The notes under the pieces were generated by a model. That model was not told the DNA's origin, did not search any database, and saw only the letters and a list, made by a program, of their open reading frames with translations. A DNA stretch of 64,000 nt from Nocardioides pocheonensis (lineage in GTDB: Bacteria > Actinomycetota > Actinomycetes > Propionibacteriales > Nocardioidaceae). Of this stretch, positions 17,122-27,933 are shown piece after piece. The stretch spans positions 447 through 64,446 of the forward strand of contig NZ_RJSF01000038.1 in NCBI RefSeq assembly GCF_003725535.1, in the 5' to 3' direction. Positions within the stretch are counted from its first letter, which is position 1. Every line of letters begins with the position of its first letter. The translations under genes and the position numbers were made by a program.

Positions 17122-17713
17122 GGGCGTCGTCCAGGACCTCATCGACGAGCTCGGGCGGCTGCCCGGTGTCGGTCCGAAGGGCGCCCAGCGGATCGCCTTC
17201 CACCTGCTCGCCGCCGACCCGGCCGACGTACGCCGGCTCGCCGAGGTGCTGCTGGAGGTGAAGGCCAAGGCGCGGTTCTGCTCGGTGTGCGGCAACGTCG
17301 CCGAGGAGGAGATGTGCCGGATCTGCCGCGATCCGCGTCGTGACCCCGCGCTGATCTGCGTGGTCGAGGAGTCCAAGGACGTCGTGGCGATCGAGCGCAC
17401 CCGGGAGTTCCGCGGGCGCTACCACGTGCTCGGCGGCGCGATCTCGCCGCTCGAGGGCATCGGCCCCGAGCAGCTGAGGATCCGCGAGCTGCTCGCCCGG
17501 CTCGAGGACGGCAGCGTCACCGAGATCATCCTGGCCACCGACCCGAACATCGAGGGCGACGCCACCGCGGCGTACCTCACCCGGATGCTGCGGCCGATGG
17601 GCCTGCAGGTGACACGATTGGCCAGTGGCCTCCCCGTCGGTGGTGACCTCGAGTACGCCGACGAGGTGACCCTGGGCCGGGCCTTCGCCGGACGGCGGAG
17701 TGCGGGAGAATGA
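17114..17713 (+). CDS. recR: Recombination mediator protein RecR
   Basis: This 199-residue protein has the N-terminal HhH segment [17 protein letters not shown], a zinc finger [18 protein letters not shown], and a Toprim domain with [15 protein letters not shown] and [16 protein letters not shown]. The C-terminal [18 protein letters not shown] motif is standard. RecR acts with RecO (and RecF) to load RecA at gaps. The GTG start at 17114 overlaps the ybaB gene, indicating translational coupling. Confidence 0.97.
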   Translation: MYEGVVQDLIDELGRLPGVGPKGAQRIAFHLLAADPADVRRLAEVLLEVKAKARFCSVCGNVAEEEMCRICRDPRRDPALICVVEESKDVVAIERTREFRGRYHVLGGAISPLEGIGPEQLRIRELLARLEDGSVTEIILATDPNIEGDATAAYLTRMLRPMGLQVTRLASGLPVGGDLEYADEVTLGRAFAGRRSAGE

Positions 17714-17746
17714 CGCCCGAGTGTCGACCGAGCGGGGAGTGGCGAG

Positions 17747-18331
17747 ATGAGTGACAGCGAGTTCGAGGACTTCGGGCAGCAGATCGCCGACGCCTGCGAG
17801 GCGTTCCTGCTCGGGCTGCAGGCCATCGCCAGCGAGGACGACGGCGGCGCGGCCGTGCCGCTGCTGCTGCTCGAGGTGAGCCAGCTGCTGCTGGCCGGAG
17901 CCCGGCTCGGGGCGCAGCAGGACTTCGAGCCCGAGACCCAGTACCAGCCCGACGTGGGACCCGACCCCGACCTGGACCGCATGCGGATGCGGCTGGCGGA
18001 CAAGCTCGGCGACCTGGACACCTACGCGCACAACATCGAGCCCTACGACCCCGACACGGTCCCGTCGCTCATCTCCGACGACCTGACCCTCGTCGCCACC
18101 GATGTCGCCAACGGCCTGCGGCACTTCCGCGCCGGCAACGTCGAGGAGGCGCTGTGGTGGTGGCAGTTCTCCTATCTCGCCTCGTGGGGCAACAACGCGA
18201 TCGGCGTGCTCAGTGCGCTGCACTCGATCGTCGCCCACTCACGCCTCGACCGTGACGTCGAGGGCGAGGAGGAGCAGATCGAGGCGGCCGTGGCGGTCTT
18301 GGACGTCGCCGGGGACCCCCTCGCCCCATAG
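17747..18331 (+). CDS. DUF5063 family protein
   Basis: This 194-residue acidic protein is all-helical by pattern, with LLLLEVSQLLLAGARLG, DVGPDPDLDRMRMRLADKLG, YDPDTVPSLISDDLTLVATDVANGLRHF and ALWWWQFSYLASWGNNAIGVLSALH. This matches the actinobacterial DUF5063 family, which is usually found next to recR. The function is unknown. A purine-rich GGGGAG lies upstream of the ATG at 17747. It is followed by a 115-bp gap holding the probable lysC promoter. Confidence 0.85.
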   Translation: MSDSEFEDFGQQIADACEAFLLGLQAIASEDDGGAAVPLLLLEVSQLLLAGARLGAQQDFEPETQYQPDVGPDPDLDRMRMRLADKLGDLDTYAHNIEPYDPDTVPSLISDDLTLVATDVANGLRHFRAGNVEEALWWWQFSYLASWGNNAIGVLSALHSIVAHSRLDRDVEGEEEQIEAAVAVLDVAGDPLAP

Positions 18332-18446
18332 GTAGAATCTCGTTGGCGCGAGCGTCCCCGACCACGGGACGATTCGCGCGTGGCCCGCATCCTCGGGCCG
18401 ACGCACAACCCTTGAACCAGCCCAAGAAGCGACGAGGAGAACGGCC

Positions 18447-20806
<2,360 letters not shown>

Positions 20807-20833
20807 CGGCGCCGGTCGTCGGCACGCCGGGGC

Positions 20834-22111
20834 TCAGGCCCGGGCGTCCTCGTCGCGGTCGGTCGGGCTCTCCTGCGTGGTGTCCGCTTCCCCTGTGGAC
20901 TCCTGCTCGCCGCGCTCGGCGTCGACCTCGCTGGGCATCGGGTTCTCGTCGATGAAGCGCACCGTGACCCACCAGGAGAGCGCGAACCCGGCCGCGGTCA
21001 TCAGCGGGATGACGTAGAGCATCGACGGTGAGTCGATGTTGTCGAGGAAGCCGATCATCGCGATCGTCGTGACCAGGCCGACCCCGAGGAAGCTGGTGCT
21101 GTACGGGTCGGAGATCTGCCAGGCCTTGAGCAGGTTGGCGCCGATGAGCACCTCGAGCGCGAGGATCGCGACCAGGGCGACCAGGCCTGCCCCGCCACCG
21201 CAGCTGTCGGTGCCCCGCACCGACTCGCAACCTCGGGAGGCCCCGAAGGCCAGCAGCACGGTCGCGAGACCGGCGAGCAGGCCGCTGAGGATCGCCGCGT
21301 AGAGCGGCTTGATCGCGGGCAGGCGGGCGACCAGCGCCTCGGCAGGCGCGGCAGCGAGCGGCTCGGTCTCGTCCGCTCTCGACTCCGTGTAGGCCGTGCT
21401 CCGCTCCTGGTTCGCGGCGCGCCTGGCCTCGCGCTTCTCCGCCTTCCGCCGGGCCTTGTCCCCGCGGGACGCCCGGCGGCGCTCCCGGCGGCTCGGGGCG
21501 TCGAGCGCGGCGGCCGCCTGGTCGAGCGGGTCGATCGTGGTCGGCTCGGTGTCCGCCTGCGGGTCGGTCCAGGCGATCGGACTCGGCTCGGTGGGCGACG
21601 GCTCGGACGGCTGCACGACGGGCGACGGCGCGACGGATGCCGCCGGCAGGTCGGTGTCGGAGGCGGGGGGAGTCGCGGGCCGGGTGGGCGGCTTTGCGGC
21701 CGGAGGCCGGGCCGGTGCGGGCTGCGCCGCCGCGGGCGTCGGTGGGACCGCCGCCGCTGGTGGCGTGGGCGGGCGGGACGGGGGCCGGGCAGCGGGTCGC
21801 GCCGGCGGCCGGGCGGGCGGGCGTGCCGGGGTCGCAGCAGGCGTGGCCTCGAGCGGCGTACCGGCTCCGGCGGCGCGCGCTGCGGCCGGCGGTGCTGCGG
21901 CCGGGCGCGGGGGTGCGGGGGCAGGAGGGGTGGCGGGAGGGGTGGCTGACGGGGGCTCCTCGGCCGGGCCCGCGGCGGCCGCGTCGGCCTCGGCGGTCAC
22001 GTCGCCGGAAGCGTCCGAGGACTTCTTGCCGCGCTTCTTCTTGCGCCCGAACCCGAAGCTGGGCAGCTCGAGGTTCGGCTCGTTGCCGGGTGCGTCCGGG
22101 TCAGTGGGCAT
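20834..22111 (-). CDS. Proline/alanine-rich multi-spanning membrane protein
   Basis: The protein has 425 residues. The N-terminus has a basic cluster (GRKKKRGKK), then a disordered Pro/Ala-rich stretch from about 45 to 200 with repeats of the PARPPARPPARP type, then a charged Arg/Glu-rich region. The C-terminal 150 residues hold four hydrophobic helices (ILSGLLAGLATVLLAF, LVALVAILALEVLIGANLL, SFLGVGLVTTIAMIGFL, LYVIPLMTAAGFALSWWVTV) and an acidic tail. I do not recognise a named family. The low-complexity half is probably cytoplasmic. It converges on asd with 27 bp between stops. Confidence 0.8.
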   Translation of the reverse strand: MPTDPDAPGNEPNLELPSFGFGRKKKRGKKSSDASGDVTAEADAAAAGPAEEPPSATPPATPPAPAPPRPAAAPPAAARAAGAGTPLEATPAATPARPPARPPARPAARPPSRPPTPPAAAVPPTPAAAQPAPARPPAAKPPTRPATPPASDTDLPAASVAPSPVVQPSEPSPTEPSPIAWTDPQADTEPTTIDPLDQAAAALDAPSRRERRRASRGDKARRKAEKREARRAANQERSTAYTESRADETEPLAAAPAEALVARLPAIKPLYAAILSGLLAGLATVLLAFGASRGCESVRGTDSCGGGAGLVALVAILALEVLIGANLLKAWQISDPYSTSFLGVGLVTTIAMIGFLDNIDSPSMLYVIPLMTAAGFALSWWVTVRFIDENPMPSEVDAERGEQESTGEADTTQESPTDRDEDARA

Positions 22112-22221
22112 GTCGCGGATTCTGCCACTAGCGGCCCGACCGGGCGGGCATCCGGTCGTGGGGCGGCTCGCCGAGGATCCGGACGCGGGCTGCTGCTCGA
22201 GCTCGTCGGTAGGCTCCGCGC

Positions 22222-22929
22222 GTGACTGATGGTTCTCGGGCGAGCGGTTCCACCTCCGACAAGGCGGCACACAGATCCCTGCCGGTCTGGCAGGAGAGCC
22301 TGCTCCTCCTCGCGATCGCGCTCGTGCTCGCGATCGGCATCAAGTACTTCTTCGTCCAGGCGTTCTACATCCCGTCGCCGTCGATGGAGCCGATGTTCGT
22401 CAAGAACGACCGGATCCTGGTGCAGAAGGTCTCCTACTGGGGCAGCAAGGGGCCACGCCGGGGCGACATCGTGGTCTTCAAGGACCCGGGCGGGTGGCTT
22501 CCCGCGGAGGAGTCCCGTACGGCGAGCAACCCGGTCACCAAGGCCCTCGAGGCGGTCGGCCTCTACCCCTCCGGTGGACACCTGGTGAAGCGGGTGATCG
22601 GGATCGGCGGCGACCGGGTGAAGTGCTGCGACGCCCAGGGTCGGGTCACGGTGAACGGCAAGGCGCTCGACGAGACGTCGTACCTGCCGAACGGCACGGT
22701 GCCCTCCGACCAGCGCTTCGACGTGCACGTGCCCGCGGGGCACCTCTGGGTGATGGGCGACAACCGCGGCGACTCCGCGGACTCGCGCTTCCACCTCCGC
22801 GAGCCCGGCGGCGGCTTCGTCGCCGACGATCTCGTGGTCGGCAAGGTCTGGGCCCTGATCTGGCCGGTCAAGCGCGCGCGGTGGGCGCGCACCCCGGCGA
22901 CCTTCGCGAGAATCCCGGCGTCGGGCTGA
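22222..22929 (+). CDS. lepB: Signal peptidase I
   Basis: This 235-residue protein has one N-terminal TM segment (LLLLAIALVLAIGIKYFFVQAF). The nucleophile Ser is in IPSPSMEPMF and the general-base Lys in KRVIGIGGDRVKC; the signature GDNRGDSADSR follows. It cleaves Sec/Tat signal peptides on the outer face of the membrane. The GTG start is at 22222. The stop codon (GGC TGA) lies within a 57-bp copy of the tRNA-Pro 3' part, so the last residues (ASG) may come from the integration event. rnhB, a common neighbour of lepB in actinobacteria, is absent, so this could be one of several paralogues. Confidence 0.93.
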   Translation: MTDGSRASGSTSDKAAHRSLPVWQESLLLLAIALVLAIGIKYFFVQAFYIPSPSMEPMFVKNDRILVQKVSYWGSKGPRRGDIVVFKDPGGWLPAEESRTASNPVTKALEAVGLYPSGGHLVKRVIGIGGDRVKCCDAQGRVTVNGKALDETSYLPNGTVPSDQRFDVHVPAGHLWVMGDNRGDSADSRFHLREPGGGFVADDLVVGKVWALIWPVKRARWARTPATFARIPASG

Positions 22930-22976
22930 CAGGCTTCGAACCTGCGGCCTCCTCGTCCCGAACGAAGCGCGCTACC
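22920..22976 (-). pseudogene. 3' fragment of tRNA-Pro (attachment-site duplicate)
   Basis: These 57 bp match the 3' portion of the intact tRNA-Pro(CGG) gene (23384-23440) at 54 positions, covering the 3' acceptor strand, T-arm, anticodon arm and part of the D-arm. The 5' end is missing and the next bases do not match, so it cannot be a tRNA. It lies 464 bp beyond the 3' end of the intact gene in the same orientation, the arrangement left by tRNA-site integration. Confidence 0.85.
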
Positions 22977-23026
22977 GTCGCGACGAGCGCCGCGCGTGCG
23001 TGCTCGGGCGCCGGAGGGGGCAAGTG

Positions 23027-23329
23027 ATGACAGCAGATCGAGTCATCGTCCTGGTGGTCATGGTTGCCGGGTTCGTCGTTGTCACGGTCTTCAACCGCAG
23101 GAAGCTCGCACGGATGAATCCGGAGGAGCGTGCGCAATTCGATCGCAACATCGCTCCTGTCGCGAGGTTCCTGAAGGCATTCATGTGGTTCTGGGTCGTC
23201 GTGTGCATTGCGGCCAGCATCCTCGCTGCGGTCGATGGAGTGTGGCCGATCTCGGTTGCCTTGCTCGTGCTCGCAGTCGGACTCGGTTTCGGGGTCGCCC
23301 ATCACAGCCGCTGGTGGATCGGGAGCTGA
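23027..23329 (+). CDS. Small membrane protein, 100 residues, inside the tRNA-Pro-flanked remnant
   Basis: The ATG at 23027 follows GGAGGGGG. The protein has an N-terminal TM segment (VIVLVVMVAGFVVVTVF), a basic/acidic stretch (NRRKLARMNPEERAQFDRN), and two more hydrophobic segments (FLKAFMWFWVVVCIAASILAA; ISVALLVLAVGLGFGVA). I do not recognise the family. Codon and base usage looks less GC-rich by eye than the neighbours, which fits arrival with a mobile element. It is the only gene between the two tRNA-Pro copies, and a terminator hairpin follows it directly. Confidence 0.7.
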   Translation: MTADRVIVLVVMVAGFVVVTVFNRRKLARMNPEERAQFDRNIAPVARFLKAFMWFWVVVCIAASILAAVDGVWPISVALLVLAVGLGFGVAHHSRWWIGS

Positions 23330-23334
23330 ACGGC

Positions 23335-23366
23335 AGAGGCCCCCTCCGTCGCCGGAGAGGGCCTCT
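23335..23366 (+). terminator. Hairpin terminator after the remnant gene
   Basis: AGAGGCCC (23335-23342) pairs with GGGCCTCT (23359-23366), and an inner CTCC/GGAG stem extends it around a short loop. It starts 5 bp after the stop codon of the small membrane protein. Confidence 0.75.
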
Positions 23367-23384
23367 GACCTGCAGCATCTCGAG

Positions 23385-23458
<74 letters not shown>

Positions 23459-23508
23459 ATGCAACCTGCGCGAGTCTAGCGGGTGGGTTCGGGCCGGATG
23501 AAATCGGC

Positions 23509-24435
23509 TCAGGGCGTCCGCGGGACGAGGGTCAGGAGGGTCGCCTCGGGCCGGCAGCAGAACCGCACCGGCGCGTACGGCGAGGTCCCCGCACCGGCCG
23601 AGACGTGCAGCCACGACGAGCCCGGGTCGCCGGGCTTGGACGATGCCGGGTGGCGGTGCAGGCCCTTCGCGCGGGCGGTGTCGAGGTCGCAGTTCGTGAC
23701 CAGCGCACCCTTGATCGGCAGGCACAGCTGACCGCCGTGGGTGTGGCCGGCGAACACGAGCTCGTGGCCGTCGCGGGCGAACTGGTCGAGCACCCGCAGG
23801 TACGGCGCGTGGGTCACCCCGACGCGCAGGTCGGCGTCCTGGGGAGCAGGACCCGCGACGGCGGCGAGGTCGTCGTACTCGAGGTGGGGGTCGTCGACAC
23901 CGGTGAAGGCGAGGTCGACGCCACCGACCGTGAGCCGGTCGGTGGTGTTGCTCAGGTCGAGCCACCCCGACTCGACGAACCCGGCGCGCAGGTCCTTCCA
24001 GGGAAGCTGGGGGCTGTGCACGTTGCGCTTCCCGTCGTCCGGCAGCAGGTAGCGCACCGGGTTGCGCAGCGTCGGGGCGAAGTAGTCGTTGGACCCGAAC
24101 ACGAACACGCCGGGCACGTCGCGCAGCCGGCCGAGCGCGGCGAGCAGGGGCTCGATGCTGTCGGGGTGGGCGATGTTGTCGCCGGTGTTCACGACCAGGT
24201 CGGGCTCGAGGCGCGACAGGGAGTCCAGCCAGGCGAGCTTGTGCGCCTGCCGCGGGGTCAGGTGCAGGTCGCTGAGGTGGAGCACCCGCAGCGGTCGGCT
24301 GCCGGGCGGCAGCACGGGCACCTCGACGCGACGCAGGGTGAAGGCGCGGACCTCGACGCCGGCGGCGTACCCGACGCCCGCCAGACCGGCCAGGACGCCG
24401 GCGCCGAGCACGCGAACGAGGGGGGAAGGGGCCAC
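23509..24435 (-). CDS. Membrane-anchored metallophosphoesterase
   Basis: This 308-residue protein has an N-terminal hydrophobic segment (VLGAGVLAGLAGVGYAAGV), then a complete calcineurin-type metal site: HLSDLHLTPR, VVNTGDNIA, FGSNDYF (in place of GNHD), THAPYL and FAGHTHGGQLCLP. This is the YaeI-like family. M. tuberculosis Rv3683, next to ponA2, is the likely counterpart. The substrate is unknown; YaeI-type relatives have been linked to UDP-sugar-lipid pyrophosphatase or phosphodiesterase activity. I prefer GTG at 24435; an upstream TTG at 24453 is possible. Confidence 0.85.
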   Translation of the reverse strand: MAPSPLVRVLGAGVLAGLAGVGYAAGVEVRAFTLRRVEVPVLPPGSRPLRVLHLSDLHLTPRQAHKLAWLDSLSRLEPDLVVNTGDNIAHPDSIEPLLAALGRLRDVPGVFVFGSNDYFAPTLRNPVRYLLPDDGKRNVHSPQLPWKDLRAGFVESGWLDLSNTTDRLTVGGVDLAFTGVDDPHLEYDDLAAVAGPAPQDADLRVGVTHAPYLRVLDQFARDGHELVFAGHTHGGQLCLPIKGALVTNCDLDTARAKGLHRHPASSKPGDPGSSWLHVSAGAGTSPYAPVRFCCRPEATLLTLVPRTP

Positions 24436-24461
24436 GCGACAAGGCTGCCACAATGGGCCAC

Positions 24462-24488
24462 ATGAGCGAGCGCAGCGAGCGAATCATC
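24462..24488 (+). repeat. Actinobacterial interspersed repeat (GAGCGAGCGCAGCGAGCGAA type)
   Basis: The segment begins ATGAGCGAGCGCAGCGAGC and ends GAATCATC, a sequence I recall as recurring at many actinobacterial gene starts. It opens a 28-codon frame that ends in TGA at 24545, overlapping the start of the YqeY gene, so it could act as a leader peptide or simply as a dispersed repeat. A related GCGAGCGCAGCGAGC core recurs at 52440. Confidence 0.6.
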
Positions 24489-24540
24489 GGCACAGCGCAC
24501 ATCGGGCCCCGCGTGCGCCCGCAGCGGAGCGAGGACGCAC

Positions 24541-24999
24541 GTGGGTGACCTGAAGGACCGTCTGCGTGCCGATCTGACCACCGCGATCAAGGCGCGCGAC
24601 GAGGTCCGGTCCTCGACCCTGCGGATGGTGCTCACCGCGATCACCAACGCCGAGGTCGCCGGCAAGCAGGCCCGCGAGCTGACCGACGAGGACGTCCTCG
24701 GCGTCCTCACCAGCGAGGGCAAGAAGCGCCGCGAGGCCGCCGAGGCCTTCGACGACGCCGGCCGCACCGAGCAGGCGGCGAAGGAGCGGGCCGAGTTCGA
24801 GGTGCTCGCCGACTACCTGCCCGAGCAGCTCGGTGACGACGAGATCGCCGCGCTGGTGACGGAGGCGATCGAGTCGACGGGCGCGCGCGACGAGGGCATG
24901 CGGGCGATGGGCAAGGTCATGGGCGTGCTGCAGCCGAAGGTGAAGGGGCGCGCGGACGGCGGTGCCGTGGCCGCGGAGGTCCGTCGCCAGCTCGGCTGA
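24541..24999 (+). CDS. GatB/YqeY domain protein
   Basis: This 152-residue protein starts at GTG 24541: LKDRLRADLTTAIKARDEVRSSTLRMVLTAI, then an AEVAGKQARELTDEDV region. The C-terminus is ARDEGMRAMGKVMGVLQPKVKGRADGGAVAAEVRRQL. The two helical parts match YqeY, which resembles the tail of the GatB amidotransferase subunit. It has no catalytic site, and its precise role (tRNA-related or other) is unclear. Its start overlaps a short upstream frame in an interspersed repeat. It converges on the PBP gene with 12 bp between stops. Confidence 0.9.
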   Translation: MGDLKDRLRADLTTAIKARDEVRSSTLRMVLTAITNAEVAGKQARELTDEDVLGVLTSEGKKRREAAEAFDDAGRTEQAAKERAEFEVLADYLPEQLGDDEIAALVTEAIESTGARDEGMRAMGKVMGVLQPKVKGRADGGAVAAEVRRQLG

Positions 25000-25011
25000 G
25001 GCCGAGACCGG

Positions 25012-27390
25012 TCAGTGACCAGGACCGGGCCCGTGCCCGTTGCCGTTCCCGTTGCCCGGGCCGGGTGACGGCTGCGTCGTGCCGCCCGGCGGGGTCTGCG
25101 TCGCCGGCGGGGCGACCGGGGCGGGGCCTGCCGAGGTGTAGAGCGAGATCGTCGAGCCGGCGTACGTCGTGGACCCGCCGGCGGGGCTGGTCTGCGCGAC
25201 CAGCCCGACCGGTACGTCGGAGTACGCCTGTCCGACCGTGGTCACGGTGAAGCCGGCGTCCTGCAGGGTCTTCTGGGCGTCCTGAGGGGTCATGCCGACG
25301 ACGTTCGGGACCACCGTGAGGTTCGGCGAGGACTGGATCTTGATCGGCGTCACGAAGTTGAGGTCGGGCAGGAGGTCCTGGATCGCGCGCATCGCGTCGG
25401 CCCACATCGGCCCGGCGGTCGTGGAGCCGTGCGCCGTGGCGATGTAGGCGCCGCCCACGGTCTGCCCGTTCAGCGTGATCGGCTGCCCGTCCTGGTTCGC
25501 GCCGGCGATCATCGAGGCCGTCGCGAGCGCGGGGGTGTAGCCGTCGAACCACACGGCCTTGTTCTCCGACCGGGTGCCGGTCTTGCCGGCCGACGGCTTG
25601 TCGAGCACCAGTCCGGCGCCGAACCCGCCGGGGGCCATCACGCCCTTGAGGATGTCGTTGATGGTGTCGGCGGTGTTCTGCTGCATCACCTGCTGGCACT
25701 TCTTGGCGTAGGTCTTGAACACCCGGCCGTCGGCGTTCAGGATCCGGGTCACCGGTCGGTTGTCGCAGTGCAGTCCACGCGCGGCGACGGTGGCGTACGC
25801 GCCGGCCATCTCCAGCGGGCTGACGTCGGCGACGCCGAGGGTGAAGCTCGGGACCATCTCGGTGGCGGGGCTGCCGAGGTCCACGCCCATCGCCTTGGCC
25901 AGCTGGAACGGCTTGCACAGGCCGGTCTTCTTCTCGAGCTGGGCGAAGTAGGTGTTCACCGACTGCTGCATGCCCTTGTACATGTCGAAGTTGCCCGTGC
26001 CGGTGGAGTTGTTGACGTCCCAGGGCGCGGTGTTGGGGTAGGGGCCGTCGCAGGTCTGGTACTCGTTCTGCGGGATGTGCATGGTCTGCGGCGAGTTGAA
26101 CCGGGTGCTCGTCGGCAGCCCCTGCTCGAGCGCGGCAGCGAGCGTGAAGAGCTTGAAGGTCGACCCGGCCTGGAAGCCGTTGGAGTCGCCGTACTTGCTG
26201 TCCACGACGTAGTTGAGGAAGGTCTCGCCCTTCTTCTTCTTGCGCCCCATCGGTCGCGACTGGCTGATCGCGCGCACGTCACCCGTGCCCGGCTCGACCA
26301 TCGCCAGGGCGCCGATCGCCTGGTCCGTGGGCTTCACGTGCGCAGCGGTCGCGCGGTCGGCCGCCTCCTGGAAGCGCAGGTCCAGCGTGGTCTTGATGGT
26401 GAGGCCGCCGGAGTTCAGCAGCGTCTGCCGGTCCTGCACGGTCTTGCCCAGGGACGGGTCGGCGAGCAGGTAGCGCCGCACGTAGTCGCAGAAGAACGCG
26501 GCCTTGGAGCCCAGGCAGCCGTTGCGGGACGGACTGACCTTGAGGCCGAGGTCGGTGGCGGCCAGCTGGTCGGCCTCCGCCTGGCTGATGTCACCGGCGG
26601 CCGCCATCCGGTTGAGCACCGTGTTGCGGCGGGAGAGCGCGCGGTCCGGGAACGTCGTGGGGTCGTAGCCGACCGGGTTCTTGACCAGCCCTCCCAGCAG
26701 CGCGGCCTCGGCCGTGGTCAGCTCGCTGGCGTCCTTGCTGAAGTAGTGCCGGGACGCGGACTGGATGCCGTAGGTGCCGTCGCCGAAGTAGGCGATGTTG
26801 AGGTAGCGCTCGAGGATCCAGTCCTTGGAGTAGTTCTTCTCGAAGGCCACCGCGAGCCGCAGCTCCTGGAGCTTGCGCTTGTAGGTGTCGGCGGTCGCCG
26901 CCTCCTGCTCCTTCTTGTTCTTGGCCTGGTTGAGCTGGGTCATCTTGGCCAGCTGCTGGGTGATCGACGACCCGCCCTGCGTCACGCCGGAGCTGGCCTG
27001 GTTCTTCAGGAACGCGCGGATGGTGCCCTTCACGTCGAGCGCACCGTGCTGGTAGAAGCGCGCGTCCTCGATGTCGACGACGGCCTTGCGCATGATCGGC
27101 GCGATCTTGTCCAGGGGCACGTACACGCGGTTCTGGTCGTAGAAGGTGGCGATCAGGTGGCCGTGCGCGTCGAGCAGCCGGGTCCGCTGGGCGAGCGGTT
27201 CGGGAGCGACCTTGATCGGGAAGTTCTTCATGGACTTCGAGACCGCCTTGGTGCCGAAGCCGAGTGCCCCGGCGAACGGGATCACCAGCCCGGCGACCAG
27301 CACGCCCATGACGGCGGAGAGCGCGACCAGCACGACGACCTGCGAGGTCACGGAGCCGTAGGTCAGGGATTTCGCGCGCGGTCTCGGCAT
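25012..27390 (-). CDS. ponA2: Class A penicillin-binding protein with PASTA domain (PonA2-like)
   Basis: This 792-residue bifunctional enzyme makes and crosslinks peptidoglycan. One TM segment lies near residues 17-42. The GT51 transglycosylase domain has VDIEDARFYQHGALD and TQGGSSITQQLAKMTQ. The transpeptidase domain has GSTFK (SxxK Ser), SVN and AGKTGT. One PASTA domain (VPNVVGMTPQDAQKTLQDAGF) begins about residue 690, then a Pro/Gly-rich tail. PonA2 in M. tuberculosis has the same layout and lies next to whiB4, as here. A 9-bp inverted repeat lies in the divergent promoter region. Confidence 0.93.
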   Translation of the reverse strand: MPRPRAKSLTYGSVTSQVVVLVALSAVMGVLVAGLVIPFAGALGFGTKAVSKSMKNFPIKVAPEPLAQRTRLLDAHGHLIATFYDQNRVYVPLDKIAPIMRKAVVDIEDARFYQHGALDVKGTIRAFLKNQASSGVTQGGSSITQQLAKMTQLNQAKNKKEQEAATADTYKRKLQELRLAVAFEKNYSKDWILERYLNIAYFGDGTYGIQSASRHYFSKDASELTTAEAALLGGLVKNPVGYDPTTFPDRALSRRNTVLNRMAAAGDISQAEADQLAATDLGLKVSPSRNGCLGSKAAFFCDYVRRYLLADPSLGKTVQDRQTLLNSGGLTIKTTLDLRFQEAADRATAAHVKPTDQAIGALAMVEPGTGDVRAISQSRPMGRKKKKGETFLNYVVDSKYGDSNGFQAGSTFKLFTLAAALEQGLPTSTRFNSPQTMHIPQNEYQTCDGPYPNTAPWDVNNSTGTGNFDMYKGMQQSVNTYFAQLEKKTGLCKPFQLAKAMGVDLGSPATEMVPSFTLGVADVSPLEMAGAYATVAARGLHCDNRPVTRILNADGRVFKTYAKKCQQVMQQNTADTINDILKGVMAPGGFGAGLVLDKPSAGKTGTRSENKAVWFDGYTPALATASMIAGANQDGQPITLNGQTVGGAYIATAHGSTTAGPMWADAMRAIQDLLPDLNFVTPIKIQSSPNLTVVPNVVGMTPQDAQKTLQDAGFTVTTVGQAYSDVPVGLVAQTSPAGGSTTYAGSTISLYTSAGPAPVAPPATQTPPGGTTQPSPGPGNGNGNGHGPGPGH

Positions 27391-27416
27391 GCCAGCGATT
27401 CTAGGTCGGGACCTCT

Positions 27417-27447
27417 GGACTACCCGATGGGACCAGCGGGGTAGTCC
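27417..27447. promoter_or_regulatory. Inverted repeat in the ponA2-whiB4 divergent region
   Basis: GGACTACCC (27417-27425) and GGGTAGTCC (27439-27447) form a perfect 9-bp dyad with a 13-bp spacer, 27 bp upstream of the ponA2 start and 124 bp upstream of whiB4. It could be an operator for either gene. The remainder of the 180-bp gap is AT-richer than its surroundings and should hold both promoters. Confidence 0.45.
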
Positions 27448-27570
27448 TTTCGAACCATCTGAATTGGTACGGACGGCCCTGTTTCCGAGACGGTTCAGAA
27501 CCTTAAGTTCTTGTATGTGGGGGGAGCTGGTCTAGAGGACCGGCCCACTGCTTTGAAGTTGGGGGTTTCC

Positions 27571-27867
27571 ATGAGCTGGAACGAAGAGTGGGCAGCAGCA
27601 GCCACGTGCAAGCAGTCTCGGCCCGACGAGCTGTTCGTGCGGGGTGCCGAGCAGCACAAGGCCAAGGTCGTCTGCGCCGGTTGCCCGGTGCGCGCCGAGT
27701 GCCTTGCCGAGGCGCTGGACAACCGGATCGAGTGGGGGGTCTGGGGAGGCATGACCGAGCGCGAGCGCCGGGCCGTCCTCCGCAAGCGCCCGAACGTGAC
27801 CTCGTGGCGTGCCCTCCTGGCCGCCGCGAAGGAAGCCCACCTCGGCACCTCCTCCGTCACCGCCTGA
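27571..27867 (+). CDS. whiB4: WhiB-family iron-sulfur transcription factor (WhiB4-like)
   Basis: This 98-residue protein has four conserved Cys (CKQSRPDELF, VVCAGCPVRAEC) that hold a 4Fe-4S cluster, the GVWGG turn, and a basic C-terminal tail (ERERRAVLRKRP) for DNA contact. WhiB proteins sense redox state or NO and work through the sigma factor. The choice of WhiB4 rests on synteny with ponA2 and the Get3-like pair, as in Rv3679-Rv3682. The ATG at 27571 is preceded by GGGGG; an in-frame upstream ATG at 27511 would add 20 residues lacking WhiB similarity. Confidence 0.88.
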   Translation: MSWNEEWAAAATCKQSRPDELFVRGAEQHKAKVVCAGCPVRAECLAEALDNRIEWGVWGGMTERERRAVLRKRPNVTSWRALLAAAKEAHLGTSSVTA

Positions 27868-27933
27868 CCTGCCCTTTCCGGTAGGCGCGCCGGTCGTGCG
27901 CGCCGTCGTGCGCCCGGTCCCGGGTACGCCGGT

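Noticed and set aside
22920-22976. Second functional tRNA-Pro
   Set aside because: The acceptor 5' strand and most of the D-arm are missing.
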